Notes: generated from the sequence alone by a model not told the origin. A DNA stretch of 6,388 nt from Sphingosinicella sp041621755 (GCA_041621755.1 JBFKAE010000164.1:1-6388); one strand, 5' to 3'; counted from the first letter of the stretch, positions 1 through 4,997 are shown. A program made the numbers and translations.

Positions 1-213
1 AACACTCGGACAGTCGCGTCAAATTCTAGACGCATACTCTCACAAGTGCGAAGCTTGCCGCGACCGCCTCATCCCTCATGGGTTGCATCTGCTCCACGAC
101 CGCAACGAGCCAAGCTATCAGCCGCAGAAAAGGAACAGCTGCTCAAACAGATATGGGAGACCCTCGATTCCTGATCGTCAAAGATCGCATCGAAGTCACC
201 ACCCCAACAGCGC
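1..213. other. left-edge stretch without an assigned gene
   Basis: No gene can be assigned with confidence. All three + frames are largely open. Frame 1 runs open from the edge to a TGA at 172-174 and would end in a charged helical tail (AEKEQLLKQIWETLDS), which could be the C-terminus of a truncated upstream gene. Frame 2 is open to about 222. No family was recognised in either, so these are notes and not gene calls. Confidence 0.25.
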
Positions 214-254
214 GTGCCGATGAGTAGCGATTTGTCGACCATATCAGCTTCAAC

Positions 255-260
255 AAAGGA
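255..260 (+). promoter_or_regulatory. ribosome-binding site deciding the phasin start
   Basis: AAAGGA lies 4 nt before the ATG at 265 and 10 nt before the ATG at 271. The upstream in-frame starts (GTG 214, ATG 220) have no comparable purine-rich site, so translation most likely begins at 265 or 271. Confidence 0.5.
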
Positions 261-264
261 TTTT

Positions 265-768
265 ATGAACATGGCCAACAAGACATCAAACACTTCGCCA
301 CTCACGGATACATTTTCGTCGCTGCCACAAGTCGTTCAGACCTACTGCGACAAGAGCATGGACGAAATCTCCAACCACACCAAAACACAACTGAATACCG
401 CACTTGAGCTCATTGACGAGTCCTGCAAGCTGACGAGATGCAATATCGATAGTGTTTCGGCGACGGCACGGGTCGCGATGGACGGACTCGATGAGCTTTC
501 CAAATCCACCGGCCGAATGTATCGGCTGGCGCTGAATAATTGGCTCGACATGTCGCGCAACCTGGCGGCTACGCCTGAACAGATTGCCCAGCGGATCAAT
601 GCCTACAATAGTGGCGCGATGACCGAACAAGCAGCGGTGATCGGCAAAGCATGGCTGAAAACAACCCAAGACATAACGCGACAGGTGATCAAACCTCTGG
701 TCGCGCCTGTTGTTGCGGAAGCTGTCACGAGCAAGAGCGAGGAGGCAGCGCAGCCCAACAGCGGATAA
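265..768 (+). CDS. phasin-like protein (PHB granule-associated)
   Basis: Encodes about 167 aa with the features of a phasin, a small amphipathic protein that coats polyhydroxyalkanoate granules and controls their number and size. The sequence is almost wholly helical and free of cysteine-rich or membrane segments apart from one short stretch. It has a central region of alternating hydrophobic and charged residues and ends in the phasin-like pattern TTQDITRQVIKPLVAPV followed by a short polar tail. Length fits alphaproteobacterial phasins (about 110-200 aa). The start was chosen at ATG 265 because AAAGGA lies just upstream; ATG 271 (MANKTSN) is equally possible, and the longer frame from GTG 214 lacks a ribosome site. 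It is followed after 100 nt by a CBS-domain gene in the same direction. The family call is by pattern, not by search; a generic helical coiled-coil protein remains possible. Confidence 0.65.
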   Translation: MNMANKTSNTSPLTDTFSSLPQVVQTYCDKSMDEISNHTKTQLNTALELIDESCKLTRCNIDSVSATARVAMDGLDELSKSTGRMYRLALNNWLDMSRNLAATPEQIAQRINAYNSGAMTEQAAVIGKAWLKTTQDITRQVIKPLVAPVVAEAVTSKSEEAAQPNSG

Positions 769-868
769 TTGAATATGCCCTGAAAAGTGAGTGCGTAACC
801 TTATGACGCCAACGGGCCAAGGAAATTTGCAGGCACAAAGGGCGTCAGCGCAGCAAAGGAGAACCGAG

Positions 869-1072
869 ATGAGAGTAAAGGACATCATGCATAGCGGCGT
901 GACTTGGGTAAGACCGGACGAACCGCTCGCCAATGTGGCGAACTTAATGCGCTCACAGGATATCGGGGCCATTCCGGTCGCTGAAAATGATCGGCTTATC
1001 GGAATGGTCACCGATCGCGATATTGCTATACGCGCCTTTTCCAACGGCAAAGATCGGCAACTATATACTTGA
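869..1072 (+). pseudogene. CBS-domain protein, 5' half, interrupted by IS1595-type element
   Basis: This is the first half of a tandem CBS-domain (Bateman module) protein, a class that binds adenine nucleotides and senses energy state. Residues 1-62 contain one CBS unit: start MRVKDIMHSG, then IGAIPVAENDRLIGMVTDRD, the usual CBS core ending in TDRDI. ATG 869 is preceded by AAAGGAG at 855-861 with a 7-nt spacer, so the longer in-frame start at 791 is unlikely. At 1055 the gene is cut by the insertion sequence; the frame continues into the left repeat, adding RQLYT and stopping at the TGA 1070-1072. The second CBS domain is found intact at 3434-3666. Joining 869-1055 to 3434-3666 gives 420 bp, exactly 139 codons plus stop, in frame. 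A truncated single-CBS peptide may still be made, but the normal pair is lost. Confidence 0.93.
1048..1055. repeat. target site duplication, left copy
   Basis: CAAAGATC directly abuts the left inverted repeat and recurs exactly at 3426-3433 beyond the right repeat. Eight bp is the usual duplication length for IS1595 elements. Confidence 0.95.
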
Positions 1073-1080
1073 GTTAGCAT
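1056..1080 (+). repeat. IS1595 left terminal inverted repeat
   Basis: Matches the reverse complement of 3401-3425 at 21 of 25 positions, differing at repeat positions 6, 16, 18 and 25. The shared core is TATATACTT followed by TTAGCA. Confidence 0.93.
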
Positions 1081-1083
1081 CCA

Positions 1084-1272
1084 ATGATTCGTACAATAGA
1101 GCCCGACAGGCCGGCGCTGGAAATTGAGATTACGCCCGATATGGTTGACGCGGGCGTTAGTGTGTACAGGAAGATAGTGGGGTTTGACGGCGCTTCTGTT
1201 TATGCCGATGCTGATGTTATCACGCTTGTACTTCGGGCTGCTTTATCTCCCAATGACGAGATAACTCCTTAA
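1084..1272 (+). CDS. 62-aa acidic hypothetical protein (IS passenger)
   Basis: A small acidic protein containing the phrase ALEIEITPDMVDAGVSVYRK, which resembles a loosely defined group of short alphaproteobacterial hypothetical proteins with an ITPEMIEAG-type motif; function unknown. The ATG lies 3 bp after the left inverted repeat, with no clear Shine-Dalgarno sequence and no room for an internal promoter, so any transcription would have to come from the interrupted CBS gene outside, or from within the repeat. Its 3' end overlaps the 3' end of the opposing HEPN gene by 53 bp. The D/E-rich composition would suit a protein-binding partner, but nothing shows this. It is moderately likely to be real, given the motif and position at the edge of a compact cargo set. 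Confidence 0.55.
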   Translation: MIRTIEPDRPALEIEITPDMVDAGVSVYRKIVGFDGASVYADADVITLVLRAALSPNDEITP

Positions 1273-1828
1273 TTATTTTATTTATTTCTATATAAACCCC
1301 CAGGCAATCCTCGGTAAAGCCAGAAAGCTCGTTTTGGGTAACAACCTGATGCTCTGGAATATCCAGAGCATAGGTGAACGCTTGTGGTGTTTTGATATGA
1401 ATCTCGCTGCGCTTTCGACGCAGAATTTCGAGTTGATTGGTATCCCAAGTGTCGTGAAGTAAGCGGTTTCTGCGGTTGCGGAGGTCGCCCTGTATCTGAT
1501 TGATTATCGTAACAAGGCGCTTCATCATTTTTGGTTTGAGTTCGGCTTCGTGCGCTAGGCACAAAATTGATGTACACTTTGAACGTAGAGGTAGGTTTAA
1601 GGCTACAAGGCTGGCAGGACGCGCATTCATCCCATGCTTAACGGAGAGTAGGGTAAATAGCTCGTCTGTGCATTGGTCGAGTTGCGAAAAGGCGGTCACA
1701 CAATACCCAATCAAACTACGCATAGATCTCTGGTATTCATCAATCCATTCTTGTTGAGTAAGTTCGATATTGCTTGCTTCGACTAGCCTTTGAAATAACT
1801 CCTTTTCAGTGTTATCATTTTTTGCCAT
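1220..1828 (-). CDS. HEPN-like putative ribonuclease (IS passenger)
   Basis: Encodes 202 aa, mostly helical. Residues 120-125 read RNRLLH, followed by DTWD: this is the RN-x3-H signature of HEPN domains, where Arg and His form the RNase active site in toxins and defence proteins. The preceding helix (about 98-118, KPKMMKRLVTIINQIQ) and the earlier helix (about 33-63, RSMRSLIGYCVTAFSQLDQC) fit a HEPN bundle, and the RN..LLHDTW arrangement is like that of uncharacterised HEPN-type proteins. The start is taken at ATG 1828; a TTG at 1840 is possible. This start codon overlaps by 2 bp that of the divergent 50-aa gene, and its end overlaps the 62-aa gene tail-to-tail. AT-rich stretches (for example 1270-1300) set it apart from the host genes. 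No nucleotidyltransferase (MNT) partner is present. Activity is inferred from one motif only. Confidence 0.75.
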   Translation of the reverse strand: MAKNDNTEKELFQRLVEASNIELTQQEWIDEYQRSMRSLIGYCVTAFSQLDQCTDELFTLLSVKHGMNARPASLVALNLPLRSKCTSILCLAHEAELKPKMMKRLVTIINQIQGDLRNRRNRLLHDTWDTNQLEILRRKRSEIHIKTPQAFTYALDIPEHQVVTQNELSGFTEDCLGVYIEINKIIKELSRHWEIKQPEVQA

Positions 1829-1979
1829 GACCAAGTCCAATCAAACCACAGATGATGTTTTCACAGAAGCGGAAACCGACGCCCGCCGCGAAGCTACGTT
1901 AAAGCGGATGCTGGCGACACCACACAAGCCGCATAAAGAAAAAGGGGGCAAGACGAAGCCTGCCCCCAATCGGCGTTAA
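1827..1979 (+). CDS. 50-aa basic small protein (IS passenger)
   Basis: A short gene of 50 codons ending in TAA 1977-1979. The N-terminal third is acidic (DDVFTEAETD), followed by a helical segment RREATLKRMLATPHKPHKE and a Lys/Pro/Arg-rich tail. The ATLKRMLATPHKPHK phrase resembles a recurrent class of tiny alphaproteobacterial proteins with a LK.P.KPH motif, often found near toxin-like genes; this is recalled similarity, not a search. The ATG at 1827 overlaps the start codon of the divergent HEPN gene, and no Shine-Dalgarno sequence precedes it, so it might be translated leaderless or from the in-frame GTG at 1809. Its stop overlaps that of the convergent HTH gene. A role as partner or antitoxin of the HEPN protein is a guess from position. 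Confidence 0.6.
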   Translation: MTKSNQTTDDVFTEAETDARREATLKRMLATPHKPHKEKGGKTKPAPNRR

Positions 1980-2164
1980 GCCGCGCCAAGCCCGGTGATG
2001 TTACCACCACGCTTGCCAGTGTTGATTTCAGACACGCGGCCTTGGTTAAGGCCGTAGTCAGCCGCGATGTGATGCTGGTATTCCCCGCCACGGAGGCGGT
2101 GCCAGATCGCACGGATGAGGTCGTCAGTCAGGTGGACGCGATTGCGTCCGTTGTTGTTCGCCAT
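1976..2164 (-). CDS. 62-aa helix-turn-helix DNA-binding protein (IS passenger)
   Basis: A single-domain helix-turn-helix protein. Residues about 10-26 (VHLTDDLIRAIWHRLRG) form the first helix and about 28-52 carry the turn, EYQHHIAADYGLNQGRVSEI, with the classical A..YG.N...VS.I pattern of recognition helices. Size and layout resemble small transposon or phage HTH proteins that act as repressors. ATG 2164 is preceded by AAAAGG (complement of 2175-2180) with a 10-nt spacer. That site lies in one arm of a long inverted repeat (2175-2221), which could be an operator, an RNA hairpin hiding the ribosome site, or both. The stop codon overlaps the stop of the 50-aa gene. It may control the transposase or the cargo; the target is unknown. 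Confidence 0.72.
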   Translation of the reverse strand: MANNNGRNRVHLTDDLIRAIWHRLRGGEYQHHIAADYGLNQGRVSEINTGKRGGNITGLGAA

Positions 2165-2174
2165 AGTTTAAGTA

Positions 2175-2221
2175 CCTTTTCGTATAGCGTCGACTGGCGC
2201 TTGACGCGGGATACGAAGAGG
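2175..2221. promoter_or_regulatory. long inverted repeat in the HTH gene leader
   Basis: Arms CCTTTTCGTAT (2175-2185) and ATACGAAGAGG (2211-2221) pair over 11 positions with one T-G wobble; an inner stem GCGTC (2187-2191)/GACGC (2203-2207) continues it. On the - strand the same arm contains the AAAAGG ribosome site of the HTH gene, so folding of that mRNA would mask it, although one pair becomes A-C. As DNA it could be an operator for the HTH protein. Confidence 0.6.
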
Positions 2222-2291
2222 GGCAAAAGACCCTCAGGGGAGTACCCGAGCCTCGCGCGCCAGACAAGTTTTGCGAGGCTCGCCCTGATCT

Positions 2292-2330
2292 GAAGGCCTG
2301 ACGCGGGAACGTCGGGCCTTCTTCATTTCA
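2292..2330 (+). terminator. terminator-like hairpin
   Basis: GAAGGCCTGACG (2292-2303) pairs with CGTCGGGCCTTC (2310-2321) over 12 positions with one T-G wobble and a 6-nt loop. It is followed by TTCATTTC, a short pyrimidine tail rather than a clean T run. There is no T tract on the - strand side, so it would act in the + direction. Confidence 0.5.
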
Positions 2331-2453
2331 GGACGATCAATGTCTTTGTAATTGAAAAAGGACTTGGGAGTCTAGTGCAACGTGTTCACGATGCGTTCCG
2401 GCTAGGTCCAGCGTTTACGCTGCGTCCCGATCTGGATGAACGTTACCGCGAAT

Positions 2454-3362
2454 TTAGGCGGCGAGTTTATCAGTCCGCCGATAGGTCAGACGCTTGCCCT
2501 CCATGCCTTTGAGGGCAAGGGCTGCGCGTTCCGTGTCGTCAAGCGAGCGTGTATTATAGCGGAAGTCAAATTCCTTGGTATAGCGACCAAGGTGGGCTTC
2601 ACTCATGTGGTGATAGGTTCCGATCACACCACGCTTGAAGATAGAAAAGAAGTTTTCGGCAGTGTTTGAGTGCTTGAAGCCGCCGGTTGTGACGTACTCT
2701 TTCTCACTATGATTGACCGAACTGTGGCCTGCAAATTCTTTGCCGACGCGGGTGTATACGCGGCTTTCATCGGTCATAAGGTGCGAGGAACGGTCCACGT
2801 TGGTGACGATCAGGCCGCGCAGGTGCTTGGCGTTGACGTTGGCGACATGGAAGCTACGAACATGGCCTTCGCGTTCCACAAGGGCGACAACGGCTTTCTT
2901 GGGCTTCACGTCGCGGTTTGCACGGTTGCGCTGCTTGCCGCCGACATAGGTTTCGTCGGCTTCGACAACTTTGTTCTTGCCGCCTAGCGGGTCATTGCCG
3001 GTCGCGCCGTCCATTGCTTCACGGATACGGTGGCAAAGGAACCATGCGGTTTTGTAGGTAACGCCAAGCATACGGCCAATCTGGCTCGCGCTCATGCCCT
3101 TCTTTGAAGAGGCAAGAAGTTGCGTAGCGAGAAGCCATTTGTGCAGGGGAACGTGGCTGCGTTCCATGACGGTCCCGGTACGCACGGTGAATTTGTCGCG
3201 GCAATCGTTGCAAAGGAACATGCCAGCCTGCGTCTTGCCCTTCATACGGGTGACGTTGACCGAGCCACAATGCGGGCAATTCGGCTCACCAAGCCAGCGC
3301 GACGCTTCGATATGTGCGGTTGCTGCGGCTTCGTCGTGAAAGATTTTGTCGGTGATGTTCAT
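2454..3362 (-). CDS. tnpA: IS1595-family transposase
   Basis: Encodes 302 aa, normal for this family. Residues 29-54 form a zinc ribbon (CPHC ... CNDC) as in the IS1595 zinc-ribbon domain, followed by the conserved FTVRTGTVMERSHVPLHKW. A helix-turn-helix-like stretch, MSASQIGRMLGVTYKTAW, follows at about 90-107. The ISXO2-like catalytic domain starts with VVEADETYVGGK (D136), has MTDES (D198), and in the third motif HSNTAENFFSIFKRG carries Asn (N233) and Lys (K243), the D-D-N-K version known in part of the family. The C-terminal RYTKEFDFRYNTR is also typical. Start at ATG 3362, preceded by AGAGGAAC; the upstream in-frame extension to 3461 would cross the right repeat into host DNA. All key residues are present, so the element may be active. 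It catalyses cut or copy movement of the element, recognising the 25-bp ends. Confidence 0.96.
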   Translation of the reverse strand: MNITDKIFHDEAAATAHIEASRWLGEPNCPHCGSVNVTRMKGKTQAGMFLCNDCRDKFTVRTGTVMERSHVPLHKWLLATQLLASSKKGMSASQIGRMLGVTYKTAWFLCHRIREAMDGATGNDPLGGKNKVVEADETYVGGKQRNRANRDVKPKKAVVALVEREGHVRSFHVANVNAKHLRGLIVTNVDRSSHLMTDESRVYTRVGKEFAGHSSVNHSEKEYVTTGGFKHSNTAENFFSIFKRGVIGTYHHMSEAHLGRYTKEFDFRYNTRSLDDTERAALALKGMEGKRLTYRRTDKLAA

Positions 3363-3400
3363 GGCTTCGTTCCTCTTGGGAATGTTATGCCACAGCCACC

Positions 3401-3425
3401 TTGCTAAGTAAAGTATATAATTGCC
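3401..3425 (-). repeat. IS1595 right terminal inverted repeat
   Basis: Reverse complement matches 1056-1080 at 21 of 25 positions. It contains a perfect TATAAT at 3416-3421 pointing outward, but no TTGACA-like hexamer 16-18 nt upstream; TTGCTA at 3401-3406 is only 9 nt away. Confidence 0.93.
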
Positions 3426-3433
3426 CAAAGATC
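3426..3433. repeat. target site duplication, right copy
   Basis: CAAAGATC, identical to 1048-1055. Reading resumes in the CBS gene immediately after it. Confidence 0.95.
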
Positions 3434-3666
3434 CATTGGTTATGACAGCGCGTGATGTCATGTCGAACGGTATTGCCTATTGCCGTGACGACGAAGAGAC
3501 CGATGAGGCCGTACACATCATGGAAAAGCGGAAAATCCGGCGCTTGCCCGTAATCAACAAGAATAAGCGGCTGGTCGGACTTCTCGGGCTTGGCGATGTC
3601 GCCGCGAAGTCATCGGAGTCGCTCACCACCGAGGTCCTGAAAGCGGTTTCCGCGCACCACAAATGA
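3434..3666 (+). pseudogene. CBS-domain protein, 3' half, separated by the IS
   Basis: The last 77 codons of the interrupted CBS gene, in frame through GAT CCA across the right duplication. It carries the second CBS domain: MTARDVMSNGIAYC, then AVHIMEKRKIRRLPVINKNK and LVGLLGLGDVA, which match the standard DVM ... M....IRRLPV ... LVGL..LGD pattern. The frame ends at TGA 3664-3666. No ribosome site precedes the internal ATGs (3442, 3460), so it is probably not translated efficiently, though an outward TATAAT in the right repeat could supply transcripts. hsp20 follows after 26 nt, showing that the intact gene once led into it in an operon; the insertion may lower hsp20 expression by polarity. 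Confidence 0.93.
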
Positions 3667-3692
3667 TGGACAATATGAAAGGATTATAGGTC

Positions 3693-4163
3693 ATGGAACG
3701 AGAATATTCGCTGCCAGCGGCAAGAAATATTGAATCGCGTCTTCCGGGAAATCCGTTTCAATCGCTGCAGCAGCAGGTCGAACGCCTGTTCGACGGCTTT
3801 GGACCGTTTATAGGACGTACGGGAAATGGCGCGACGGTCATACCGCGTGTCGATGTCGAGGAATCTGACGAGGCCTTCGAAGTCACTGCCGAACTTCCGG
3901 GCGTCGGCAAGAGTGATATCGATGTACGCGTCTCCGACAATGTCGTGACTCTCAAGGGCGAAAAGCAGAGCAAACACGAGATGAAGGATGCCGACATCCA
4001 TCTGATCGAACGATCCTATGGCAGTTTCCAACGCAGCTTCACTCTGCCCTGCGCCGTGGATAGTGCAAAGGTTGCTGCCGAATTCAAGGACGGCGTTTTG
4101 CATCTGAACCTGCCCAAAGCACAAAAAGCACGCGAGAAACAGAAAAAGATCGCTATCCGCTGA
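3693..4163 (+). CDS. Hsp20/alpha-crystallin small heat-shock protein
   Basis: Encodes 156 aa, normal for a bacterial small heat-shock protein. This is an ATP-independent chaperone in the cytoplasm that holds unfolding proteins in soluble complexes for Hsp70 and others. The N-terminal arm (1-45) is variable with FQSLQQQVERLFDGF, as in IbpA/HspA types. The alpha-crystallin domain spans about 48-142: PRVDVEESDEAFEVTAELPG, then VTLKGEK, ERSYGSFQRSFTLP, and the closing A.FKDGVLHLNLPK motif. The C-terminal IAI (I-x-I) tail docks neighbouring subunits in the oligomer. ATG 3693 follows AAAGGA (3678-3683) at 9 nt. It lies 26 nt behind the CBS remnant. Small heat-shock proteins can also coat PHB granules in some bacteria, which would suit the neighbouring phasins. 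No heat-shock promoter or ROSE-type hairpin was seen upstream. Confidence 0.96.
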   Translation: MEREYSLPAARNIESRLPGNPFQSLQQQVERLFDGFGPFIGRTGNGATVIPRVDVEESDEAFEVTAELPGVGKSDIDVRVSDNVVTLKGEKQSKHEMKDADIHLIERSYGSFQRSFTLPCAVDSAKVAAEFKDGVLHLNLPKAQKAREKQKKIAIR

Positions 4164-4193
4164 GCACCAGGGACCGTTCTAATTCTGCAACTT

Positions 4194-4265
4194 GCCCGGC
4201 AGCGCGACAATGCTCAGTCCCGCTTGCCTTCCCTCCCCCCAGCGAAGGACGAGTCGCTGCCGGGC
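4194..4265. repeat. imperfect inverted repeat after hsp20
   Basis: GCCCGGCAGCG (4194-4204, then CGAC) faces GTCGCTGCCGGGC (4253-4265). The arms pair over 13 positions apart from a 2-nt insertion, around a loop of about 44 nt. It could end the hsp20 transcript or mark the edge of the adjacent transposase remnant; there is no T run. Confidence 0.5.
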
Positions 4266-4305
4266 CGTTTGTAGCAGGAAATATGTGAAGGTACCGTGCT
4301 CGCTG

Positions 4306-4431
4306 CGCGGGGCAGCCGAGGTCCTTTACTTTCTCAAGCGTTTTGACGCGGAGATGCCCGAGGGGCCGGACATTTATCTCATGAAGGACAACTATGCCAG
4401 CTGCAAGGCGGCAAAGATCACGGCCTGTCTC
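4306..4431 (+). pseudogene. IS630-type transposase fragment
   Basis: The + frame here reads VLYFLKRFDAEMPEGPDIYL then MKDNYASCKAAKITACL. This matches the second catalytic block of IS630-family transposases, usually FL..DA..P...DIHLI.DNYATHK...V..WL, including the catalytic Asp of DNY. The usual TH before K is SC here, consistent with decay. Only about 40 residues are recognisable; the rest of the transposase and its ends are missing. The fragment runs in an open frame from about 4192 to the phasin-like gene at 4461, but upstream codons give no family resemblance and no good ribosome site, so it is treated as a remnant. Confidence 0.7.
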
Positions 4432-4460
4432 ACCCCCCTCAACGTGAAAAAAGGACAAAC

Positions 4461-4976
4461 ATGATGACAAAAAACACATCGAAAGACACAATGACCGATA
4501 ATCCCGCCACTTCATTATCAACGCTCTGGCTGAGCTTCATGACGAGTCTTTACGAAAATGGTCTCGACAACGCACGGGCGCGGGCACAACTAAACTTCAA
4601 GGCGCTGAATGAGGTTAGCGAAGTCATGGATCGCAATAGAGAAACAGCGTCCAAAGCGGCGGGCGATATCGCTGAAAATTATATGCAGCTTGCGCGATCA
4701 GCCGTGGAACTGTCCTCGCGCGCAATTGCGATTGGCCAGAAGATGACACAAGCTGCGAAAGACCAGAGCCTGTTTGGCGCATTGATGCAAGTCGAAGAGA
4801 GTATCGGTCGTTCTATACTTAAGAATGCCAATACACAAATGAACCGGTTCAATGCCATCATAGGCAAAGCGACCGGTACAACCAGCGAGATGAGGGAATC
4901 CGTTCCTATCACAACGCAAAAATACGATGCGGATCTCAGTGGGACAGACGCTCCACCAGTCGAACAGCAACATTGA
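4461..4976 (+). CDS. phasin-like helical protein
   Basis: Encodes 171 aa. After a polar N-terminus, residues about 20-140 form long amphipathic helices with heptad-like spacing: LWLSFMTSLYENGLDNARAR, then ALNEVSEVMDRNRETASKAA and MQLARSAVELSSRAIAIGQK, ending in a Thr/Ser/Pro-rich disordered tail. This fits phasins or phasin-related PHB granule proteins, but the motif is loose, so a different stress-related coiled-coil protein is possible. ATG 4461 follows AAGGA (4451-4455) with a 5-nt spacer; the second ATG (4464) is an alternative. It is in the same direction as hsp20 but separated by the IS630 remnant. A hairpin region follows at 4998-5037. With the phasin at 265 it brackets the CBS and hsp20 genes, suggesting a shared storage and stress role. 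Confidence 0.6.
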   Translation: MMTKNTSKDTMTDNPATSLSTLWLSFMTSLYENGLDNARARAQLNFKALNEVSEVMDRNRETASKAAGDIAENYMQLARSAVELSSRAIAIGQKMTQAAKDQSLFGALMQVEESIGRSILKNANTQMNRFNAIIGKATGTTSEMRESVPITTQKYDADLSGTDAPPVEQQH

Positions 4977-4997
4977 ACCCCTGAACAGGGTGCTTTC

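Larger units (their letters stand above)
2175..2330 (+). ncRNA. candidate structured RNA inside the IS element
   Basis: Three successive stem-loops fill this stretch. Stem 1: 2175-2185/2211-2221 with an inner 5-bp stem. Stem 2: TCAGGG (2234-2239) with CCCTGA (2283-2288) enclosing a perfect 10-bp helix CGAGCCTCGC (2247-2256) with GCGAGGCTCG (2273-2282), with a 7-nt one-sided bulge. Stem 3: 2292-2303/2310-2321, terminator-like. The two mismatched pairs (2178-2218 and 2299-2314) are U-G if the + strand is RNA but A-C if the - strand is, favouring + transcription. A competing hairpin GAGGG (2218-2222)/CCCTC (2231-2235) overlaps stems 1 and 2. No convincing promoter was found; TTGCGT (2142-2147) and TAGTTT (2164-2169) with a 16-nt gap is a weak candidate. 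No known RNA family was recognised. The rest of the gap (2331-2453) shows only a short 5-bp hairpin at 2409-2422. Confidence 0.45.
1056..3425 (-). mobile_element. IS1595-family insertion sequence with passenger genes (2370 bp)
   Basis: A complete element bounded by terminal inverted repeats starting GGCAA(C/T)TATATACTT and a perfect 8-bp duplication. Its transposase lies at the right end on the - strand, reading inward. IS1595 elements with only a transposase are around 1 kb; the additional 1.4 kb here (1056-2453) holds four small ORFs and a structured non-coding stretch. Passenger genes are known in some IS1595 subgroups, but this cargo was not recognised as a named set. Precise restoration of the CBS reading frame on removal shows the ends are correctly placed. 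The exact duplication and undecayed host halves argue for a relatively recent insertion. Strand is given as that of the transposase. Confidence 0.95.

Noticed and set aside
791..868. Longer N-terminus for the CBS gene
   Set aside because: The strong AAAGGAG at 855-861 before ATG 869 and the standard CBS start (MRVKDIM) make the extension non-coding.
286..1080. Long - strand frame of 264 codons
   Set aside because: It lies opposite the phasin-like and CBS genes, has a Cys/Arg/Leu-rich shadow composition, and enters the IS repeat; no family resemblance.
2175..2330. Known riboswitch or T-box
   Set aside because: The hairpins were compared from memory with common classes (SAM, SAH, ZTP, fluoride, T-box) and no hallmark motif was found; no gene follows it on the + strand.
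2375..2509. Short + strand GTG frame near the transposase end
   Set aside because: Only about 45 codons, no ribosome site or family, and half lies opposite the transposase.
2670..2987. + strand frame of 105 codons opposite the transposase
   Set aside because: Shadow of the well-conserved transposase; hydrophobic low-information translation.
3363..3461. Extension of the transposase upstream of ATG 3362
   Set aside because: It would cross the right inverted repeat into the host CBS gene; ATG 3362 has a good ribosome site.
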